A stretch of DNA of 64,000 bases from Bacteroidota bacterium. GTDB lineage: Bacteria; Bacteroidota; Bacteroidia; UKL13-3. Where the stretch lies: assembly GCA_027488905.1 (NCBI GenBank), contig JAIYAT010000035.1, forward strand, positions 186,001-250,000. Direction: 5' to 3'. The notes under the pieces are model-generated. The model worked only from the letters and a program-made list of their open reading frames with translations, searched no databases and was not told the origin of the DNA. Of the stretch, positions 17,998 to 25,126 are shown piece by piece; the first letter of the stretch is position 1, and each line of letters opens with the position of its first letter. The position numbers and the translations under genes were made by a program.

Positions 17998-18359
17998 CTG
18001 AGGTAGCGGTTTACTTCTTGTTCTAGCTTTTGCTTGACGTCTGACCAGGAAGTATTGATTAACATTTCTGGCATTGGATTTTGTTCAGCATCTTCAAAGT
18101 AGTTCAAGCTTTTGAGTGCTAAATAAATAGATCCATCTGAATATTTACTTTCAAATAAACCTAGAATTTCTTCAAGAGAAAATCGTTTTAACAATTCAAA
18201 TAAATCAATAAAGTCTTTTTTTGTTCCTCGTCCTGTTATAGCTGAAATTTTCATTGCAGCAATATCTTCTGGCTGGGCAAGCCTCAAGCCATCTTCTAGT
18301 AAAGTTGGGCTGATCCAAGGATAGTGATAGTTGACAATATCAACTTTGATTCCATTCAC
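17994..18359 (-). pseudogene. Remnant of an AbiEii/AbiGii-type nucleotidyltransferase toxin (C-terminal half)
   Basis: The readable part (121 codons from a GTG at 18359) begins at the family's internal NGIKVD segment and carries the helical C-terminal signature DIAAMKISAITGRGTKKDF-(I/V)D. Complete members are about 200 residues and have the GG-T-L and DxDLF nucleotidyltransferase motifs at the N-terminus; these are absent. The frame continues upstream for about 26 more codons without an ATG until an in-frame TAG near 18440, and it then meets unrelated sequence. Its stop overlaps the dinB stop (convergent, 4 bp). I infer a decayed fragment of an abortive-infection toxin system; no AbiEi antitoxin is nearby. 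Confidence 0.7.
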
Positions 18360-18376
18360 ACTAAAAATATGTATTT

Positions 18377-18634
18377 TTGCAGAACGCTTTAAATGGCTTG
18401 ACTTCCCGCAGGTCGAAAGTAAATTGTAGTAATGCTAAAGAATTTGCCAGAAGACAATACATTAGAACTCCTGATGCTACAATAAATCTAACAATAGAAG
18501 GTGATGATCAAACTCCTGATGGTAGTTTTACCATTGAATTTACTAATTTTGTAACTATTGAAATCCCAAGAATGCAAGTAAAAAATGTGAGTGAAGGTTT
18601 TAAAGGAAATAATTATTATTTAGAATTTAAATAA
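18377..18634 (+). pseudogene. C-terminal fragment of an unknown protein
   Basis: The frame is open from about 18377 (TTG, no ATG) to the TAA at 18632-18634. Its last 55 residues (after about 18470) look like real coding sequence with a strand-rich, Thr/Glu-rich composition (TINLTIEGDDQTPDG, FTIEFTNF), but the first 30 codons overlap the AbiEii remnant on the other strand. I read it as the 3' end of a gene that lost its beginning at the same junction. No function is assigned. Confidence 0.35.
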
Positions 18635-18818
18635 CTAAAATAATGATAAGCAAACTAATTTTTTTAATTTATATCACAAATTTTTAACTAAACTAATTCC
18701 CTTTTTGCAAGTGCATGAACCAATGGTAAAATTATCTGCCTTTGGGTCGAACCAAACCATAAACACAATTAGGATTTTATCCTTGAGATGAGTATTTTAA
18801 CCATTCATCAAGAATAGT

Positions 18819-20561
18819 TTAATTAATCTTATATAAATATAACCTTCTGTGAGAAAGAGATGTTGTATAAGTTTTGAGCATCTCTAAACCAATCTGTTTG
18901 TTGTTTAAAATTGGTACAGCAGAAATAACATGGGTCGCTTTCATTTTCTTGGCCTGATCAAAATTATAGTCTAAGTTTCTAATCTTATTGGTATCCGTCT
19001 TACCATATTGTTTTATGTTATCTAACTCCACAGAAAAACTATAACACCTGCTCGCATATTTGGTATAATAATTATATAGCCCAGCGGTATCTTTCGCAAT
19101 CTCCTTCTCAATGATCTTATAGAAATCCCATTTATACGATTTTAAAAAGTTATTCTGATAGCTATCTAGGGTTCTAATCCCATTAAATTGAACTATGTTG
19201 GGATAAATACCCAAACAAAGTGCATTGCTTTTTTCGGTTACCAATTCAGGATGTTCATGTAAAACCTCTTTGAACAATTCTTCATCCATCGTTAAGCGAA
19301 AATTTAGTTCTTCTGTTTTTTGTCCAAACAAAATATTCATGTTAACCATATACTCCGTATTATATTTAAATGTGCTTATGATTGCCAAGGCCCATACAAG
19401 AAAAGTTAAGACACCTGCAATTATGTTCTTTTGGCTCAGCCGATCATAAATTGAGGCCATAAGTAAAACCAAAATAAATGGGGTGAGAAGGTAAAACCTC
19501 GAAAAATTAAATGATCGTATACTAAGAGGTAGCAAGTTAAAATTAAAGAAGCATTCGAATAGCGTAATTGCCAAAAACAATCCAACCAATATCAATTGAA
19601 GAGTATTGGGTTTCGTTCTAAAAATAAACAAAAGCAAAAGTGCTAAACCGATGGGATACATCTCAATGATTCCAGCATGAGAATATGTCGTCTTTAACAG
19701 CCTAGTTTGTAATTTATATATGGCAGCATTTAAATCAGCCGTAGCCCAATAAACCTTTTCCCAATCTTGTCTATGAGAAACCAAGCCACTAAAAAACATG
19801 TTATAAAACAAGGGAAACTCCAATAGGATACTAACGCTTGTAAATAGCAGCATAGCTAGGATATATGACTTGTTTATTTTTTTTGTTTGAAAGTAATAAT
19901 AGAAGCCAATACCTGCAATGATGGGTAAAAAGAAAGGCACAGACATAACAAAATAATTATAAAATGGAAACAAAAAAAGTAAAATCCAATCCAGCCTTGT
20001 ACCTTTTTGCTTGGCAAAATTTAAAAATATATAAAGAAGTAAAGGTTGTCCAGCTGTACACAATCCATAATTAGAATAATGTGAAATTAGCGCAAAAACC
20101 ATCGAAAACATAGCTGCTGGTGTTCTCCTAATGTTGAAATGTTGAATGGCCAAAACATAAAATCCAACAAACCCGATTAGATGTACTAGATAGCTATTAA
20201 AAATATGGGCATTAATCGGACTGAACAAAGCATACCACAAAAATGTTAAATTGATTCCCGACCTAAAAAAGCTCCGTGGAATGCCATTCATTGCACCATA
20301 AACGTTCTCTTTCAGATTAAATCCAAGTGCATTACCCGATTCAACCAATAATTTTATATAGCAAAACTCACTATCAAGATTATCATGATACAAAATATAA
20401 GAGTTATCTCCCATGAAAAACCATATCAAATAACCCAAGGTAAGTATGAGAGTCCCAAAGTAAAAGAGTTTGTTGCGTTTAAAATGTTCCATATTCATGG
20501 CTACTTTGTAATAGTACAATAATATCAGAAATGAAATTAAAAATATACTAAATATAATCAC
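18819..20561 (-). CDS. Polytopic membrane protein, DUF6044-like
   Basis: The 580-residue protein has about 11 hydrophobic segments covering residues 1-390 and a soluble C-terminal part (about 400-580). The motif YILYHDNLDSE at about 56-66, in the first extracytoplasmic loop, is the kind of acidic loop seen in GT-C glycosyltransferase-like and YfhO-like membrane enzymes. I recall it as typical of DUF6044 proteins. The start at 20561 is GTG; ATG at 20498 would cut the first membrane segment. It lies in the accessory block between dinB and the DnaE-type gene. A role in cell-surface glycan or lipid modification is inference. Confidence 0.7.
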   Translation of the reverse strand: MIIFSIFLISFLILLYYYKVAMNMEHFKRNKLFYFGTLILTLGYLIWFFMGDNSYILYHDNLDSEFCYIKLLVESGNALGFNLKENVYGAMNGIPRSFFRSGINLTFLWYALFSPINAHIFNSYLVHLIGFVGFYVLAIQHFNIRRTPAAMFSMVFALISHYSNYGLCTAGQPLLLYIFLNFAKQKGTRLDWILLFLFPFYNYFVMSVPFFLPIIAGIGFYYYFQTKKINKSYILAMLLFTSVSILLEFPLFYNMFFSGLVSHRQDWEKVYWATADLNAAIYKLQTRLLKTTYSHAGIIEMYPIGLALLLLFIFRTKPNTLQLILVGLFLAITLFECFFNFNLLPLSIRSFNFSRFYLLTPFILVLLMASIYDRLSQKNIIAGVLTFLVWALAIISTFKYNTEYMVNMNILFGQKTEELNFRLTMDEELFKEVLHEHPELVTEKSNALCLGIYPNIVQFNGIRTLDSYQNNFLKSYKWDFYKIIEKEIAKDTAGLYNYYTKYASRCYSFSVELDNIKQYGKTDTNKIRNLDYNFDQAKKMKATHVISAVPILNNKQIGLEMLKTYTTSLSHRRLYLYKIN

Positions 20562-21249
20562 AAGCGGTGCATTGTTTTAAGTTCTTTGAAACCGCTGATA
20601 ATCCATTTTACAGCCGATTTAAAATCAGTGAACTTGAGCCATAGGCATTAAGGTGCCTTAATTTCAAGTATTCTATTAATTTTATTTCTATTTGTGGCGT
20701 CGATTGAATTTTCAAATCTTAAGCATTCTGCATGGGATCTTTTGAAAATTCCCAATAATACTAATGAATTAACAAATGAGCCAAACCAGTCTTTAGGCAC
20801 AGATTTTTCTATAAATAATATTGGAAATACAATTTATCTTCTATGCCTAAAAACTTTCATAGATTTACATTTTACCCTTTACCTTCTTTTTCTAGGGCAA
20901 TAGCTTCTAATAAATAGGTTTTTATAGTGTCGGTTTGATCCAAAATCTGCGCATGCTATGTAAATTTAAGGATGCCACTTGCAACGCATGCAACCATCTA
21001 CCAAATATTGTGCGACACTGCTAACCATGTTCTTGTGCTTATAAATGTTTTGACTTTATTTAATAGCTATATTAAAACTGATAATGTTGCCCCCGTATTC
21101 CAAAAATAAGGAAAATCTCATGTTAATATAATAAATTAAGCGGTTATATAGTATACAGAAAACACGACAGATTTTGTAATTTCTTAAAAAACCAAATTCT
21201 TCTTTAGACTCGATACCCCAATTGTAAAATTAATAAATAACCAAATTAA
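20562..21249. other. 688-bp gap in the accessory block, no convincing gene
   Basis: I see no supportable gene. A 69-codon open frame at 20694-20903 has no conserved look. The gap holds a perfect inverted repeat ATTAAGG-TG-CCTTAAT at 20647-20662, 86 bp upstream of the membrane-protein start, and a one-mismatch relative of the interspersed motif, GGTTTGATCC, at 20932-20941. Confidence 0.5.
20647..20662. repeat. 16-bp inverted repeat (ATTAAGG-TG-CCTTAAT)
   Basis: The two 7-base arms pair exactly around a TG centre. It could be an operator for the divergent 580-residue membrane-protein gene, but there is no second copy that I noticed. Confidence 0.45.
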
Positions 21250-21879
21250 TTAATCCTTAAGGCAACGACAAGAAAACCCCGTCATCTTAGCGTAGAAGAA
21301 CCTATAAACACTGCCATTCTCGAAATACAGGCCAGGGCCCCATGCAATGTCTGTATCTCGTTCCGTTGAACTCCACCAATAACTGTACAAACCAATGCCA
21401 TTAAATCTTCCATCGTAACTACGGGAGCCACTTGGAAGACCTGAAAAACTACTACTGTTTGTTGCAGCTGTATTAGGTGCATTCCATTTGGCAATGCTTT
21501 TCATTTTGCCACCCGCAACGCTCTCGCCACCTAAAAAGTTTGTTAGTTGTGTCCACTCGGCATCGCTTGGCAGATGCCAGCCTTGAGGGCAAGCTGTTTT
21601 GGCTGTTTCCCAATCATATAATCTGCCATAATTAGCACAATTAGAAGGGTTATTGCCATAACACCAGCTGTTTCCAATGGCATAATTCAAGTTTTCTGCA
21701 AACCACCATTGCTCGCCAATTTTTACTATACCATAAACTTGTCCATCTCTAGGGTCAGTAAAGGTTTTAGGGATATTGGTATCCTCGTTCTTCTTGCAAG
21801 CATTAAAAGTTAAAATGAATGTCGAGGCAATTACTGCAAATGCAATGAGCTGAGTTAATTTATTTTCTTTGGTAAGCAC
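21250..21879 (-). CDS. FISUMP-domain lipoprotein
   Basis: The 209-residue lipoprotein has its lipobox at about residue 28 (ILTFNAC-KK) and then a FISUMP (Fibrobacter succinogenes major paralogous) domain over nearly the whole mature part. The characteristic blocks are visible: DPRDGQVYG-VKIGEQWWFAENLN (about 43-66), YGRLYDWETA, CPQGWHLPSDAEWTQL, and WWSSTE near the end. The domain is common in surface proteins of this phylum; its function is unclear. The start is GTG at 21879. It ends the accessory block, 179 bp before the DnaE-type gene. Confidence 0.85.
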   Translation of the reverse strand: MLTKENKLTQLIAFAVIASTFILTFNACKKNEDTNIPKTFTDPRDGQVYGIVKIGEQWWFAENLNYAIGNSWCYGNNPSNCANYGRLYDWETAKTACPQGWHLPSDAEWTQLTNFLGGESVAGGKMKSIAKWNAPNTAATNSSSFSGLPSGSRSYDGRFNGIGLYSYWWSSTERDTDIAWGPGLYFENGSVYRFFYAKMTGFSCRCLKD

Positions 21880-22040
21880 ATCTCAAAAATACAATATTTA
21901 TTTTTGATTCGGGAAAAGCTATCTACGAATTCGATATGAAGTTTAACTATAACCTACTTGCTTTCAGCTTTCAATTGCTCAGTTGAAAAATACTTGCTTT
22001 GTTTTTTAGTTTTTTTTGTTATATTAATTAACTTATTATA

Positions 22041-22055
22041 GTTAACAATATTAAC
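22041..22055. promoter_or_regulatory. Candidate operator 3, GTTA-N7-TAAC, upstream of the DnaE-type polymerase
   Basis: The sequence GTTAACAATATTAAC lies 2 bp before the ATG at 22058, the same arrangement as at dinB. It lies next to the gene although 4 kb of unrelated DNA now separates this gene from the regulator. Confidence 0.6.
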
Positions 22056-22057
22056 AA

Positions 22058-25000
22058 ATGCTTTGGAACATTCACACTTACTACAGTTTACGCTTTGGAA
22101 CTTTCTCTGTTGAGGAGTTGGTTCAAACCGCCAAAAACTTAGGCTTTACCACCTTGGGAATTACCGATATCAATTGCTCTACTGGCATTTTTGAATTTGT
22201 AAAATGCTGCGAACAACATGGCATTAAACCCGTTGCTGGCATAGAATTTAGAGAGGGTAGCCACCTTGTGTTTACGGCCGTGGCTAAAAGTATTGATGGT
22301 ATCGAAGAAATTAACCGCATGCTTTCTGAGTTTAATTTATATGGTAAATCTTACATCGATAGCGCTAGACACTTGAAGAACAGCTTTGTGGTGTATCCTT
22401 TGTCTAATTACCCTGCCACCCTCCAAAGCCACGAACTCATTGGCGTAAGGTTATCTGAGTTGAACCGACTGATACGAAACGACCTCAGCAAAATTAAGCA
22501 TAAGCTTATCTTGCAACAACCCGTTACGTTTAAAGATGCCAGTAGCTATACGGTTCACCTACACCTTCGTGCCATTGATAATAACGTGTTGTTAAGTAGG
22601 CTTGAACCAAATTCCATTGCTGCTGCCGATGAATATTTGATTTCAGAGGCGGATATCATTCATACCTGCCGACACCATCACTACCTCATTAGCAACACCC
22701 TTGCGTTTTTAGACAGGTGCCAAATTACTTTCGACTTTCACACGCATAAAAACAAAAAAGTATATTCATCTTCGGTGTACGACGACAAAGAGCTGTTGGC
22801 CAAATTGGCTTGGGACGGACTAGAATACCGCTATGGTACCAATCATTCTGTTGCGCGCCAAAGGGTACAGAAGGAGTTAGAAATTATTGATAGACTGGGC
22901 TTCTCGGCTTATTTTTTAATTACTTGGGACATCATTCGCTATTCTATGTCTAAGGGGTTTTACCATGTGGGGCGGGGCAGTGGAGCCAACAGCGTGGTGG
23001 CCTATTGCCTTAGAATTACCGATGTAGATCCCATAGAGTTGAACCTGTATTTTGAGCGTTTCCTAAACCCCAAGCGTACCTCGCCTCCAGATTTTGACAT
23101 TGACTATAGTTGGAAAGAACGTCCGCAAGTGCACGATTATATCTTTAAACGCTATGGCAGAGATCACACCGCTTTGCTAGGCACCATGTCTACGTTTAGG
23201 AGCAGCTCTATCTTTAGAGAACTTGGTAAAGTATATGGCTTGCCCAAAAGAGAGATAGATATTTTGAGCGATTACCCGCACAAAGCAGATAGAAACTCGC
23301 CCATCATTGCACGCATCTTGCACATGGCCGATAAAATACAAGACTTCCCTAATCACCGCTCCATCCATGCTGGGGGCGTACTCATTTCAGAAGAACCTAT
23401 CTTTAAATACTCGGCACTTGATTTGCCTCCAGTGGGCTTGCCAACCGTGCAGTGGGATATGTACATGTCTGAAGACCTTGGCTTCGAAAAATTTGATATC
23501 CTTTCTCAAAGAGGCATTGGTCATATTAAAGATGCGGCCGACTTGGTTTGGAAAAACCAGCGCATAAAAGTGGATGTGCACGATGTAGCAAGCTTTAAAA
23601 ACGACCCGCTCATTAAGCAGCAACTTAAAGAAGCGAACAGCATTGGTTGTTTTTATATAGAAAGTCCTGCCATGAGCGGATTGCTGAAGAAGCTGAAGTG
23701 CGACACTTATATTCACTTGGTGGCTGCAAGCTCAATCATTAGGCCAGGTGTGGCAAAATCGGGTATGATGAAAGCTTATATTCACCGCTTTCACCATCCA
23801 GAAAGCATAGAATATTTACACCCAGTGATGAAGGAGCAGTTGGAAGAAACATATGGCGTAATGGTGTTTCAGGAAGACGTGTTAAAAGTATGCCACCATT
23901 TTGCTGGACTTGATTTGGCAGATGCAGATGTGTTGCGCAGAGCCATGAGCGGCAAGTTTAGGTCTAAAGCAGAGTTTCAGCGCATCATTGACAAGTTTTT
24001 TGCAGGTTGCAAGGCTAATGGGCATCCCGAAGAAATTAGCAAAGAAGTATGGCGACAAGTAGAAAGCTTTGCTGGCTACTCGTTTAGCAAAGCACATTCT
24101 GCCTCCTTTGCGGTAGAAAGTTTTCAAAGCTTGTTTCTAAAAACATATTACCCTAAAGAATTTATGGTAGCTGTAATTAATAATTTTGGAGGCTTTTACA
24201 AAACCTGGGTGTATGTGCAAGAACTACTTAAAACTGGCGTAAACCTTCATGTGCCCGACATTAATGAGTCTGAACAGTTAACCGTAATCAAAGGCAATGA
24301 GGTTTACTTGGGTTTTGGATTAATAGAAAGCTTAGAGCATAAAACCATAGAAGCTTTGTTAGTAGAGCGCAATTTTAATGGACCCTTTGCCAGTTTATCC
24401 GACTTTATGGACAGGGTGCGCGTAAGTGTCATACAAACCAAAATTCTAATAAAAGTGGGAGCATTTTCATTTACAGGTTTGGGTAAAAAGCAATTGATGT
24501 GGCAAGCACACATGTTTTTTAATGAGAAGCAGGGCTTAGGTTCAACCCGAAAACAATTAACCGCAAATACTAGCAGTAGCTATACTGCGCAAAACGGACA
24601 ACCAACCTTATTGGCTGAAACACTACAAACCATATTGTTTGAGAAGCCTCACAAAGAATTTACCTTACCTAGTCTGGTGCACAATGCCATAGAAGACGCC
24701 TATGACGAAATTGAGTTATTGGGTTTCTCTGTGAGTATGACAGACTTTGAACTACTAGAAGAAAATCTACAGCTACTTGAGGAGAAGCGTCAAGTTCTAT
24801 TATCAGCCAAGCAACTCAATCATTATTTGCACAAGAATGTGCACATTATTGGCAATTACGTAACCACCAAAGGTGTTAAAACCAGTAGGGGAGATTATAT
24901 GGCGTTTGGAACTTTTTACGATACCGAAAGCAATTTTTTTGACACCACGCATTTTCCACCTAGCCTTAAGGATAGCCCTTTTGCAGGTAAGGGCGTTTAT

Positions 25001-25096
25001 TTGATACAAGGCAGGGTGGTAGAAGAGTTTGGCTTTTATTCTCTTGAAGTAGCGCAAATGAAAAAACTTGCAACCAAGCCCGACCCGCGGTATTAA
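22058..25096 (+). CDS. DnaE-type DNA polymerase III alpha subunit, probably error-prone
   Basis: This 1012-residue C-family polymerase is shorter than the replicative DnaE (about 1160 or more). The palm motifs are visible: VGRGSGANSVVAY (about 306-318) and PDFDIDYSW (about 344-352), which supplies the catalytic aspartates. A helix-hairpin-helix/OB part follows. The N-terminal PHP domain looks degenerate: the HxH motif is NIH and the TDHx motif is TDIN, so proofreading or pyrophosphatase activity is unlikely. By context it is the DnaE2-like partner of dinB. Operator 3 adjoins the start. A weak hairpin with a T-run (25113-25130) follows the stop. An exact motif copy is at 22120. Confidence 0.92.
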   Translation: MLWNIHTYYSLRFGTFSVEELVQTAKNLGFTTLGITDINCSTGIFEFVKCCEQHGIKPVAGIEFREGSHLVFTAVAKSIDGIEEINRMLSEFNLYGKSYIDSARHLKNSFVVYPLSNYPATLQSHELIGVRLSELNRLIRNDLSKIKHKLILQQPVTFKDASSYTVHLHLRAIDNNVLLSRLEPNSIAAADEYLISEADIIHTCRHHHYLISNTLAFLDRCQITFDFHTHKNKKVYSSSVYDDKELLAKLAWDGLEYRYGTNHSVARQRVQKELEIIDRLGFSAYFLITWDIIRYSMSKGFYHVGRGSGANSVVAYCLRITDVDPIELNLYFERFLNPKRTSPPDFDIDYSWKERPQVHDYIFKRYGRDHTALLGTMSTFRSSSIFRELGKVYGLPKREIDILSDYPHKADRNSPIIARILHMADKIQDFPNHRSIHAGGVLISEEPIFKYSALDLPPVGLPTVQWDMYMSEDLGFEKFDILSQRGIGHIKDAADLVWKNQRIKVDVHDVASFKNDPLIKQQLKEANSIGCFYIESPAMSGLLKKLKCDTYIHLVAASSIIRPGVAKSGMMKAYIHRFHHPESIEYLHPVMKEQLEETYGVMVFQEDVLKVCHHFAGLDLADADVLRRAMSGKFRSKAEFQRIIDKFFAGCKANGHPEEISKEVWRQVESFAGYSFSKAHSASFAVESFQSLFLKTYYPKEFMVAVINNFGGFYKTWVYVQELLKTGVNLHVPDINESEQLTVIKGNEVYLGFGLIESLEHKTIEALLVERNFNGPFASLSDFMDRVRVSVIQTKILIKVGAFSFTGLGKKQLMWQAHMFFNEKQGLGSTRKQLTANTSSSYTAQNGQPTLLAETLQTILFEKPHKEFTLPSLVHNAIEDAYDEIELLGFSVSMTDFELLEENLQLLEEKRQVLLSAKQLNHYLHKNVHIIGNYVTTKGVKTSRGDYMAFGTFYDTESNFFDTTHFPPSLKDSPFAGKGVYLIQGRVVEEFGFYSLEVAQMKKLATKPDPRY
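22120..22129 (+). repeat. Interspersed motif copy 8 (GGTTCAAACC)
   Basis: Context GAGTTGGTTCAAACCGCC at codon 21-24 of the DnaE-type gene; read Val-Gln-Thr. Confidence 0.75.
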
Positions 25097-25126
25097 TCTC
25101 TTCTCTTTCTCTTCATGCTTAGCATG

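Noticed and set aside
20694-20903. Open frame of 69 codons
   Set aside because: It starts with GTG, shows no domain, signal or conserved composition, and lies in a decayed accessory region.
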